From Crocinitomicaceae bacterium (GTDB taxonomy: Bacteria; Bacteroidota; Bacteroidia; Flavobacteriales_D; Crocinitomicaceae), in the NCBI GenBank assembly GCA_020635955.1, contig JACJYW010000005.1, positions 186,001 to 250,000 of the forward strand: 64,000 bases of DNA. Reading direction: 5' to 3'. Positions 18,429 through 25,618 of the stretch are shown here, piece after piece. Each line of letters opens with the position of its first letter. Positions within the stretch are counted from its first letter, which is position 1. Under the pieces are notes generated by a model, which worked only from the letters and a program-made list of their open reading frames with translations, did not search any database and was not told the DNA's origin. The position numbers were made by a program, and so were the translations under genes.

Positions 18429-19085
18429 TTATTTTCCAAGCACTTCGTCTACCATTCCGTAGGCTTTTGCCTCCTCAGCAATCATCCAATAGTCACGGTC
18501 ACCATCTTTAAATACCTGATCGTAATCTTGTCCTGAATGATTTGCAATGATCTCGTATAATTCTTTTTTCAATTTAAGGATCTCTCTAGCTGTGATCTCA
18601 ATATCAGAAGCTTGTCCAGAAGCCCCACCTAGTGGTTGATGGATCATTACTCTTGAATGAGGTAAAGCAGATCTTTTTCCTTTTGCTCCGGCACATAACA
18701 AAACAGCTCCCATTGAAGCAGCCATACCTGTACAAATTGTAGCTACATCAGGAGAAATATATTGCATAGTATCATAGATCCCCAAACCTGCATAAACTCC
18801 ACCACCAGGAGAATTCAAATAGATCTGAATGTCTTTTTTAGGATCAACAGATTCTAAGAATAATAACTGTGCTGTGATAATGTTAGCTACCTGGTCATCA
18901 ATACCAGTTCCCAAAAAGATGATTCGATCCATCATCAATCTTGAGAAAACGTCCATTTGAGCAACGTTTAATTGTCTTTCTTCAATAATATAGGGAGTCA
19001 TGGAAGTTATATAGCCATCTACTGCAAGACTGCTGATACCATGATGCTTTACAGCATATTTTCTGAATTCGTCGTTTTTGAACAT
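18429..19085 (-). CDS. clpP: ATP-dependent Clp protease proteolytic subunit ClpP
   Basis: Tetradecameric serine protease core. The catalytic triad is visible: Ser124 (TGMAASMGA), His149 (MIHQPLGG) and Asp198 (DRDYW). The 218 residues include an N-terminal extension of about 25 residues before the conserved PYIIEERQ segment, consistent with a cleaved propeptide. It heads the operon with clpX and the 2OG oxygenase. The tig terminator lies just upstream, so clpP must have its own promoter in the short gap at 19086-19104, or depends on read-through. I see no exact TAnnTTTG there. Confidence 0.98.
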   Translation of the reverse strand: MFKNDEFRKYAVKHHGISSLAVDGYITSMTPYIIEERQLNVAQMDVFSRLMMDRIIFLGTGIDDQVANIITAQLLFLESVDPKKDIQIYLNSPGGGVYAGLGIYDTMQYISPDVATICTGMAASMGAVLLCAGAKGKRSALPHSRVMIHQPLGGASGQASDIEITAREILKLKKELYEIIANHSGQDYDQVFKDGDRDYWMIAEEAKAYGMVDEVLGK

Positions 19086-19104
19086 GTTTTACTTCGTTTT
19101 AGTA

Positions 19105-19140
19105 CAAAAAAATAATACCTATAAAGATAGGTATTATTTT
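19105..19140 (-). terminator. Terminator between tig and clpP
   Basis: Inverted repeat ATAATACCTAT / ATAGGTATTAT with a 4-nt AAAG loop, flanked by A and T tracts. On the minus strand it ends in a T run after tig, separating tig from clpP. Confidence 0.8.
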
Positions 19141-19160
19141 AAATTGGATTATATGGTCAA

Positions 19161-20498
19161 TTACTTTGTTCCGTAGGCCTCTTCCACAAACTTTTCATAG
19201 GATAAAGCCTTCTCGTTCAGCTTTACTGTTTCCTTGAAAAAAGAAAGGATCTTGTTCATGTAAAGATTATCATAAATACGATTAGCCTCTTCTTGATTTG
19301 ACAATACATTTCTTGCCTGATCATTTAGGACATTATCTTCCGGAGCAGGCATTCCATACTGTGCATATTGATTTGCCAAAAGTGCTTTAGTGTATTCAAC
19401 GGCTTCCTGTGGTTCTACGTTCAATCCGTTTTCTTTGATGATCTTATTTTGGATCAATTGCCATTTAAGACTTTTTCTATAGCTATCAAATTCTGCTTCG
19501 ATCTGATCTAAAGTGATCTCTTCTTTTGATGAAGCAAGGATCCATCTTTTCAAGAAATCTTCAGGTAGGTCTACTTTGGTATTTTCTACCAATTCATCCA
19601 CTACTCTTTGATTAAAAAGACGATCTGAATCATTAGAGAACATATTTTCAAGATCTGACTTGATCTTATCTCTTAATTCAGTTTCTGATTTGATATTTCC
19701 TTCGCCAAATAATTTATCGAACAATTCCTGATCAATGGCATGTGGCTCCATTCTTTTGATCTCAGTGATCTTGAAATCAAATTTAGATTTGATGTTCCCA
19801 ACTTCTTCAGCTGGCACACCTAACATGGCCGCCATATCAGAGTCACCTTTAGATACTTTTCTCGGATCTAAATTGATCACATCACCAATTTTAGCTCCGG
19901 ATAAGCTCTTTTTAGCCGCCTTGTCTTCAACAAATTCCATTGAAATAGTAGAGTTATTTTTAATTTCTCCACCAACTTCAGTAAATTCACCAAGGATCAT
20001 ATCTCTGTCACCAACACTGTCAGCAGGAACCAGTTTACCATATCTTCTGGCAAGGTTCTCCACTTCTTTGTCCAACATCTCTTTATCTACATCTACTTTC
20101 AAGTAATCAAACTTGTTCTTTTTAGAAAGATTTAGATCAAATTCAGGTGAAATAGCAATCTCATAGGCAAATTCAAATTCTGCCGGATTGTCAAAATCTC
20201 CAACAACTTCTTCATCTTCTTTAGGTAGTGGATTACCCAGAACATTGATATTGTTTTTAGTGATAAAATCCTGTAATGATTGGCTAACTGCTTTATTCAA
20301 TTCTTCAGCCAATACAGCTTTACCGTATTTCTTTTTGATAAGACTGATAGGTGTTTTTCCTGGTCTGAATCCAGGAAGATTAGCCTGTTTGCGATAATCA
20401 TTTAAAGTGCTTTCCACTTTTGCCGCATAATCCTCTGGAGAGATCTTAATGCGTAGTACTGCATTAAGCGCATCAATTTTTTCCTCTACAACATTCAT
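19161..20498 (-). CDS. tig: Trigger factor
   Basis: Ribosome-associated chaperone and peptidyl-prolyl isomerase acting on nascent chains. The 445-residue length fits the family. The N-terminal domain has the ribosome-docking signature GFRPGKTP (residues 43-50), followed by ISLIKKKYGKAV. The central region (about 150-240) corresponds to the FKBP-like domain but is divergent, as usual in Bacteroidota, and the C-terminal half is the helical chaperone cradle. It is transcribed alone between the tRNA-Leu terminator and its own terminator, upstream of clpP-clpX. The order tig-clpP-clpX is conserved widely in bacteria. Confidence 0.96.
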   Translation of the reverse strand: MNVVEEKIDALNAVLRIKISPEDYAAKVESTLNDYRKQANLPGFRPGKTPISLIKKKYGKAVLAEELNKAVSQSLQDFITKNNINVLGNPLPKEDEEVVGDFDNPAEFEFAYEIAISPEFDLNLSKKNKFDYLKVDVDKEMLDKEVENLARRYGKLVPADSVGDRDMILGEFTEVGGEIKNNSTISMEFVEDKAAKKSLSGAKIGDVINLDPRKVSKGDSDMAAMLGVPAEEVGNIKSKFDFKITEIKRMEPHAIDQELFDKLFGEGNIKSETELRDKIKSDLENMFSNDSDRLFNQRVVDELVENTKVDLPEDFLKRWILASSKEEITLDQIEAEFDSYRKSLKWQLIQNKIIKENGLNVEPQEAVEYTKALLANQYAQYGMPAPEDNVLNDQARNVLSNQEEANRIYDNLYMNKILSFFKETVKLNEKALSYEKFVEEAYGTK

Positions 20499-20516
20499 AT
20501 TGAATCTGTTTTTATT

Positions 20517-20548
20517 AAAAAAAAATGGTTCCGAAACTCGGAACCATT
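20517..20548 (-). terminator. Terminator of tRNA-Leu
   Basis: An 11-bp perfect stem AATGGTTCCGA / TCGGAACCATT with a 3-nt loop. On the minus strand it is followed by a T run (20525-20517). It sits directly after the tRNA. Confidence 0.85.
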
Positions 20549-20551
20549 ATG

Positions 20552-20633
20552 TGCGGATGGAGGGACTCGAACCCACACACCTCGCGGCACTAGATCCTAA
20601 GTCTAGCGTGTCTACCAATTTCACCACATCCGC
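20552..20633 (-). tRNA. tRNA-Leu (anticodon TAG)
   Basis: On the minus strand the acceptor GCGGATG pairs with CATCCGC, and the discriminator is A. The anticodon arm CTAGA-CTTAGGA-TCTAG gives anticodon TAG. The D-loop TGGTGAAATTGGTAGACA and the long variable arm are typical of leucine tRNA. CCA is not encoded. Confidence 0.97.
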
Positions 20634-20679
20634 AATTTTTTACAACCGACAATTCGATCAACCTCTATCGAAGGGACGG

Positions 20680-20710
20680 CAAAGATAAATAGTTTTTTCT
20701 ATTTGTCAAA
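20680..20710 (-). promoter_or_regulatory. Promoter of tRNA-Leu
   Basis: On the minus strand TTTG (20710-20707), a 19-nt spacer and TATCTTTG (20687-20680) match the complete Bacteroidota housekeeping promoter. The tRNA 5' end is 46 nt downstream. It is one of the best full matches in the window. Confidence 0.75.
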
Positions 20711-20717
20711 TACGTTT

Positions 20718-21773
20718 TTAAGGATTTCTCTTCGGAAAAATATAAGTGTACGAAATGTTGGGTACAGGAACAGGTACAAAGAAGTCACTTGTTGCAAACA
20801 AAGTACCTCCCAATTGAAAGCGGTGATTGGGTTTAGGACCAAATCTTGCTGCCACTGAACCTGCCGCTACAACAGTGTTAAAATTGCTTCCCCAGGCTTG
20901 AATTTGACCATATGCGGCAATAAAATCCATTACAATTGACATTCTATCGGTTAATTTCAACATAGATCCAAAGTTGAGAAAGGTGAAATGACTGTATTCC
21001 ATTCCTCCGGTAAATGTTGGTTCAGTTCCCATGGGATCATCCCACATCCAGATCTCGTTGTATTGATGGATCAAAGCATATCCTGCTTTGAATGAAAAGT
21101 TTCGTTGTCGGTTCCCAAAAGTGAAGGTAAGTGAAGTATATCCTCCTCCGTTTCTTTGATCAACACCGAACCAGGTAGCAAACACCATTGAACCATAATT
21201 AATATCCCATCCTAAATAAGTTGAATCATTAATAGGGATACTGAATTTTGTCTTCAAACCAAAAGGAGCACCTAAATAAGTACCTATTGCTCCTGCAGAC
21301 CAATTTTTAGTTATCGGGATCTGGGCTTCATATCCCATTGGCATAAACTTTATGAATGACTCACCTTTTCTTAAAGGGTATGCATTATCAGATTGAATGT
21401 ATTTCGTGCTGGTATAATTTTGATATTCAGGTTTATCTTCTTCGAATTTCGTTTTCCAATCTTCATAACTGATCTCATTTTTCTCTTCTTCAGGATCTTT
21501 GGTTTCTTTAATTTCTTCCTGACTGGTTGTTGCTTCGTATACAGAAATACTTTTGATCAAATGTTTTGGAATATATAGTTTGCCAACAGATTCTGTCTCC
21601 ATCAAGATCTCTCGTCCGTCATCAGATAAAATATATCCAACGTATTGGGCACCATCATTTTTGATGACCAACATTTTAGTGGGTTTCGTCTTGGTTGTAT
21701 CTTCTTGTGCCAGTGAAGACACAGAAAAAAGAACCGAGATCAAAAGAAATATGGTGTAAAGCCCGTAACGCAT
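20718..21773 (-). CDS. Outer-membrane beta-barrel-like secreted protein
   Basis: A 351-residue protein with a signal peptide (about residues 1-22, ending SSLAQ). Residues 30-75 form a small strand-rich domain (LVIKNDGAQYVGYILSDDGREILMETESVGKLYIPK) similar to that in other Bacteroidota envelope proteins. A charged linker rich in Glu/Lys follows, then about 220 residues of alternating strands (ISYTYIFPK at the end) consistent with an outer-membrane barrel. I do not recognise a named family. It is monocistronic, and the tRNA-Leu promoter lies just inside its 3' flank. Confidence 0.6.
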   Translation of the reverse strand: MRYGLYTIFLLISVLFSVSSLAQEDTTKTKPTKMLVIKNDGAQYVGYILSDDGREILMETESVGKLYIPKHLIKSISVYEATTSQEEIKETKDPEEEKNEISYEDWKTKFEEDKPEYQNYTSTKYIQSDNAYPLRKGESFIKFMPMGYEAQIPITKNWSAGAIGTYLGAPFGLKTKFSIPINDSTYLGWDINYGSMVFATWFGVDQRNGGGYTSLTFTFGNRQRNFSFKAGYALIHQYNEIWMWDDPMGTEPTFTGGMEYSHFTFLNFGSMLKLTDRMSIVMDFIAAYGQIQAWGSNFNTVVAAGSVAARFGPKPNHRFQLGGTLFATSDFFVPVPVPNISYTYIFPKRNP

Positions 21774-21854
21774 TTTATTCTAAATATCGATAATTAGAAC
21801 GTATTCTTTATTCGAAACGTGTGCTATTTCAATAAATAATTTCAGAAGGTCTGT

Positions 21855-21862
21855 TATTTTTG
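21855..21862 (+). promoter_or_regulatory. -7 promoter element for dxr
   Basis: TATTTTTG matches TAnnTTTG and ends 4 nt before the dxr ATG at 21867, so the message should be leaderless or nearly so. No TTG at standard -33 spacing. Confidence 0.5.
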
Positions 21863-21866
21863 CTTT

Positions 21867-23024
21867 ATGAGTAAGAAGCGAATTGCCATAATGGGATCTA
21901 CCGGATCAATAGGAACACAGGCATTGGAAGTGATCCAAACTTATCCCGAGCAATTTGAGGTTTCGGTTCTTACTGCAAACAATAATGCTGATCTTCTTAT
22001 CCAACAGGCATTACAATTCAAACCAAATGTGGTAGTTATTGCTAATGAAGAATTGTATGATAAGGTAGAAGAAGTACTTTGGAAAGAAGATATTAAAACG
22101 TATACCGGAACTACTGCTTTGGAAGAAGTGGTTCAAATGGATGAAATTGATTTGGTGTTAGCCGGAATAGTTGGTTTTGCCGGATTAAGATCTACTATTA
22201 AAGCTATAGAAAGCGGAAAGAACATTGCATTAGCCAATAAAGAAACATTGGTTGTTGCTGGTGAGATCATTACAAAGTTAGCCCTGGAAAAAGGGGTAAA
22301 TATTTATCCGGTGGATTCGGAACATTCTGCCATCTTTCAATGTTTGGTTGGTGAATTCCATAATCCCATAGAGAAGATCATCTTAACGGCATCAGGTGGT
22401 CCATTTAACGGGATGAAAGCTGAAGATTTAAAAAACGTTACCAAGGAGATGGCTCTTCATCATCCTAAATGGGTGATGGGCGAAAAGATCACCATTGATT
22501 CTGCTTCAATGATGAATAAAGGACTTGAGGTAATTGAGGCTAAGTGGCTTTTTGGTGTTAAACCTGAACAAATTGAGGTGGTTATTCACCCCGAATCAAT
22601 TGTTCATTCATTGGTTCAGTTTAAAGATGGTGCAGTGAAAGCACAATTAGGTTTACCAGATATGAAATTGCCTATTCAGTATGCCTTTACCTATCCAAAC
22701 AGGCTTGAAACAAAATTGGAAAGGTTGAACCTTGCAGAATTGGGTCAATTAACCTTTCAAGCTCCAGATTTCGAACTGTTCAAAAATTTGCGTCTAGCCT
22801 ATAAAGCTATTGAAAAAGGAGGGAATTTGCCTTGTGCTCTCAATGCCATTAATGAAGTTACAGTGGCGGCATTCTTAAATGGAAGTATTGGTTTTCTTGA
22901 TATTGCTGAATTGAACGAAAGAGCAATGGACCTGGTTCAATGGAATTCAAATCCGTCCTTAAATGACTTAATTACCACAGACGGTGAAGCACGAGTTATC
23001 GCTAACAATTTGATTAACTGTTGA
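21867..23024 (+). CDS. dxr: 1-deoxy-D-xylulose-5-phosphate reductoisomerase
   Basis: Second enzyme of the MEP isoprenoid pathway, converting DXP to MEP with NADPH. The 385 residues carry the nucleotide-binding GSTGSIG (10-16), then ANKETLVVAGE, the metal/substrate motif PVDSEHSAIFQCL, the flexible loop ASGGPF, and KWVMGEKITIDSASMMNKGLEVIEA. The length is standard. The gene stands alone with a -7 element 4 nt before its start. In many Bacteroidota an RseP-type protease gene follows dxr; here the next gene is a separately promoted secreted protein. Confidence 0.98.
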   Translation: MSKKRIAIMGSTGSIGTQALEVIQTYPEQFEVSVLTANNNADLLIQQALQFKPNVVVIANEELYDKVEEVLWKEDIKTYTGTTALEEVVQMDEIDLVLAGIVGFAGLRSTIKAIESGKNIALANKETLVVAGEIITKLALEKGVNIYPVDSEHSAIFQCLVGEFHNPIEKIILTASGGPFNGMKAEDLKNVTKEMALHHPKWVMGEKITIDSASMMNKGLEVIEAKWLFGVKPEQIEVVIHPESIVHSLVQFKDGAVKAQLGLPDMKLPIQYAFTYPNRLETKLERLNLAELGQLTFQAPDFELFKNLRLAYKAIEKGGNLPCALNAINEVTVAAFLNGSIGFLDIAELNERAMDLVQWNSNPSLNDLITTDGEARVIANNLINC

Positions 23025-23040
23025 TTTTCATTTATATTTG
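23009..23040 (+). promoter_or_regulatory. Promoter of the cytochrome c/Cu-monooxygenase gene
   Basis: TTTG (23009-23012), a 20-nt spacer and TATATTTG (23033-23040) form a full Bacteroidota promoter. It starts inside the last codons of dxr and lies 16 nt before the ATG at 23057. Confidence 0.65.
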
Positions 23041-23056
23041 AGTAAATTCTTTCAGA

Positions 23057-24616
23057 ATGAAAAAAATCTTACTTTCCCTTTTAATGGGCATTACTGCTAT
23101 ACAGGGTATTGCTCAACCAACCTGGTCAGATGATGTAGCTCAAGTGTTCTATGATAATTGTACTGCTTGTCATCATACCGGAGGTATAGGACCCATGTCC
23201 TTAACCACTTATGCGCAGGCTTCTGCTTATGGTGCATTGATCCAAAATTATGTTACCAATAATATAATGCCACCCTGGTTTGCGGATTCGAGCTATCAGC
23301 ATTATGCCGGTGAGCGAATTTTGACCCAAAGTGAAAAGGACATTATCCTTGATTGGATTTCCGGAGGTTATTTGCCAGGGAATTTTAGTCAAATTCCTCC
23401 ACCTCCAGTTTACACAAATGATCAGGTTTTGTCTGGCACTCCTGACTTGGTTGTAACTGCTCCACATTATATGAGCAAAGCTAATTTTGTAGATGATTAT
23501 GTGTGTTTTGCAATTCCATCAGGATTGGCTTCAGGTAAAAAAGTGAAGGCAATTGAGGTGGTTCCCGGAAACAGAGAGATTGTTCATCATTGCCTTGTTT
23601 ACTTTGATAATGCAGGTTTTTCTCAAACGGATACCTCAGGAGATTGTGCGGGACCAATTACAGCAACACTGATGGGAGGATATACTCCTGGGTCATCACC
23701 TATCATTTTCCCTTCAACGCAAAATTTCTCAGCAGGTATGCAAATTGGTGCAAACTGTAAGATCGTTTTGGCAATGCATTATCCTGCTGGAAGCTATGGA
23801 CTGTGGGATGAAACAAAAATTAATTTCTATTTTTATGATGAGCCGGTTGCTAATTTTAGAGAAGTTTCTTGTAATCCGATCATTCAAGATTGGAATTCAT
23901 CATTTGTGATTGATGCAAATCAATTTGATTCAACATTTATTGCAGAAGGACCAACAACAGGGGGCTCTTCAGTTCTTAGTGTTTTACCTCACATGCATTT
24001 ATTGGGTCATTCTATACAATCATATGCAGTGACAGGAAGTAATGATACCATTCCTTTTGTGAGAATTCCTAATTGGAATTTTGATTGGCAGGATTTTTAT
24101 TGGTTCAATTACATGAAGTATGTCCCTGCAGGATCTACAATTTATGGAAAAGGTGTTTGGAACAATACAGCAACCAATCCTCATAATCCTAACAGTCCGC
24201 CTCAGGATGTTCAGTACGGTTTAAATACTACGGATGAGATGTTCCTGATCTACTTCCATTATATGGACTATCAGGTGGGAGATGAGTATATTAATATCGA
24301 TAGTATTTATACAGAGTTCTTGTCAACGCATACTGAGTTGAAGTCAGACCCAAAATTGAATGTATATCCAAATCCTTTTGAACATACCATTACTATTTCT
24401 TACGGATTAGATAAAGCTTCGTTTGTAAGTATTTATATCTATGATATGCAGGGGAGGGTAGTACGTAAACTATTAAGAGAAAACCAATCTTCAGGACAGC
24501 AAAGCGTTGAATGGAACGGAACGAATGGATTGAATGAACCTGTTGGTGCAGGTATTTATTTTTATTCGGTCATGATAGATGGAAATCATTACTCCGGAAA
24601 ATTGATCCGGCAATAA
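23057..24616 (+). CDS. Secreted cytochrome c / copper type II monooxygenase-like protein with T9SS domain
   Basis: A 519-residue exported protein (signal peptide 1-19). The N-terminal module has one heme c motif, CTACH (35-39), and a distal methionine candidate in NNIMPPWFAD. The central region resembles the Cu(II) ascorbate-dependent monooxygenase fold: VHHCLVYF near residue 176, LAMHYPAG near 240, PHMHLLGHS near 311, and a DEMFLIYFHYM segment near 395. Residues about 434-519 are a T9SS/FlgD-like sorting domain (VYPNPFEHTITISY, GIYFYSV, ending GKLIRQ). Redox chemistry at the cell surface is inferred; the substrate is unknown. Own promoter and strong terminator. Confidence 0.82.
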   Translation: MKKILLSLLMGITAIQGIAQPTWSDDVAQVFYDNCTACHHTGGIGPMSLTTYAQASAYGALIQNYVTNNIMPPWFADSSYQHYAGERILTQSEKDIILDWISGGYLPGNFSQIPPPPVYTNDQVLSGTPDLVVTAPHYMSKANFVDDYVCFAIPSGLASGKKVKAIEVVPGNREIVHHCLVYFDNAGFSQTDTSGDCAGPITATLMGGYTPGSSPIIFPSTQNFSAGMQIGANCKIVLAMHYPAGSYGLWDETKINFYFYDEPVANFREVSCNPIIQDWNSSFVIDANQFDSTFIAEGPTTGGSSVLSVLPHMHLLGHSIQSYAVTGSNDTIPFVRIPNWNFDWQDFYWFNYMKYVPAGSTIYGKGVWNNTATNPHNPNSPPQDVQYGLNTTDEMFLIYFHYMDYQVGDEYINIDSIYTEFLSTHTELKSDPKLNVYPNPFEHTITISYGLDKASFVSIYIYDMQGRVVRKLLRENQSSGQQSVEWNGTNGLNEPVGAGIYFYSVMIDGNHYSGKLIRQ

Positions 24617-24620
24617 ATAA

Positions 24621-24647
24621 AAAGGCGATCATTTGATCGCCTTTTTT
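24621..24647. terminator. Bidirectional terminator
   Basis: A 10-bp perfect stem AAAGGCGATC / GATCGCCTTT with ATTT loop, with an A-rich left flank and a T run on the right. It lies between convergent genes ending at 24616 (+) and 24650 (-), so it can serve both. Confidence 0.85.
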
Positions 24648-24649
24648 GT

Positions 24650-25471
24650 TTATCTACGTCTGTTACCACCACCTGGTTTTTTAGTCCCTCCTGGTCCAAC
24701 TCCACTGTTACCTGGCCTTTTGGTTGTAGGATTTTTATGTGGATGATGGCTTGGATGATGTGGGTGTGTTTTTATAAGTACTGTAGTTCGGCGTCTTTTA
24801 ACATAAACCACATGCGCACGATTACATCTTCTAACATGAACAACATGATAATAAGGATGATGATGTTTGTGTAAATTGTGATATGCTCTCCAGGTTAATG
24901 GTCTCCAGGGTTTCCACCAAACAGGATAAGCACCCCATCTGTAAGGTGACCTCCATCTTACATAAGTTGGTCCATATATGAATCGAACAATTGGCCAACC
25001 CCAAACATTGATGATGATCAGATCTGTCATCACTAATCTTTCGGTTATACCTTCATCTCCTTTTGGCTCGACAAAATAATCCTTACCATAAATGTCCTCA
25101 TCTCCCACTATTTGAATAGCTGCTTCATCAGTACCTGTTTTCTCTAATTCTATGGCGGCAATATCCTGAGATTCATTTTCGTTCAGATCCACTCTTAGAA
25201 TAAAAGCATGAGCATCACTATCATCTTCATCATACACCTGAATATAGTCCACTTCTCCATCTTCATTTAGATCAAGGTTGTTCAATTTACTGGCAGGATC
25301 ATTCAGTGATCTCTCAAACTCTTCAAGCGAATTTGAATTCTTGAATAGATCCAATACGGCATACAGATCCAAATTATCACCTATAACGCCTAGAGAATCT
25401 TGCTCTTCCTGAGCAATAGAGTTAGCTCCTAATAGCATTGTTACAGCCATTAGTGTTTGTTTGAAGTTCAT
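24650..25471 (-). CDS. Secreted protein with EF-hand-like loop and His/Arg-rich tail
   Basis: The frame extends to 25543, but the signal peptide MNFKQTLMAVTMLLGANSIAQ fits a start at 25471 (273 residues; ATG at 25480 is an alternative). The acidic first half contains a calcium-loop-like DLNEDGEVDYIQV. A hydrophobic segment near the middle (LVMTDLIIINVWGWPIVRFIYG) leads to a Trp/Tyr/Arg-rich stretch. The last 80 residues are strongly basic and histidine-rich (HKHHHPYYHVVH, HPHHPSHHPHKNP) and end in Gly/Pro/Arg repeats. Metal or polyanion binding is plausible but unproven. I do not recognise a named family. The long palindromic repeat lies upstream. Confidence 0.65.
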   Translation of the reverse strand: MNFKQTLMAVTMLLGANSIAQEEQDSLGVIGDNLDLYAVLDLFKNSNSLEEFERSLNDPASKLNNLDLNEDGEVDYIQVYDEDDSDAHAFILRVDLNENESQDIAAIELEKTGTDEAAIQIVGDEDIYGKDYFVEPKGDEGITERLVMTDLIIINVWGWPIVRFIYGPTYVRWRSPYRWGAYPVWWKPWRPLTWRAYHNLHKHHHPYYHVVHVRRCNRAHVVYVKRRRTTVLIKTHPHHPSHHPHKNPTTKRPGNSGVGPGGTKKPGGGNRRR

Positions 25472-25535
25472 CAAAGTCATAGCAATAGTTTTGTCATTCA
25501 GTGGTTTGACTAAAGATAGGATGAAAGGTTTAATG

Positions 25536-25612
25536 CAGATCACGGAACACAGACCGCTTCGCTATCAGAACACAGTTTTTTTACTACACTCTGTGTTCTG
25601 TGTTCTGTGATC
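25536..25612. repeat. Dispersed long palindromic repeat, copy A
   Basis: The left arm starts CAGATCACGGAACACAGACC. The right arm (TCTGTGTTCTGTGATC, ending 25612) is its near-perfect reverse complement, with a further inverted CAGAACACAG/CTGTGTTCTG pair inside. It fills the gap between the leuS stop and the next minus-strand gene. The left core is 19/20 identical to copy B at 41883. Confidence 0.75.
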
Positions 25613-25618
25613 CGTATT

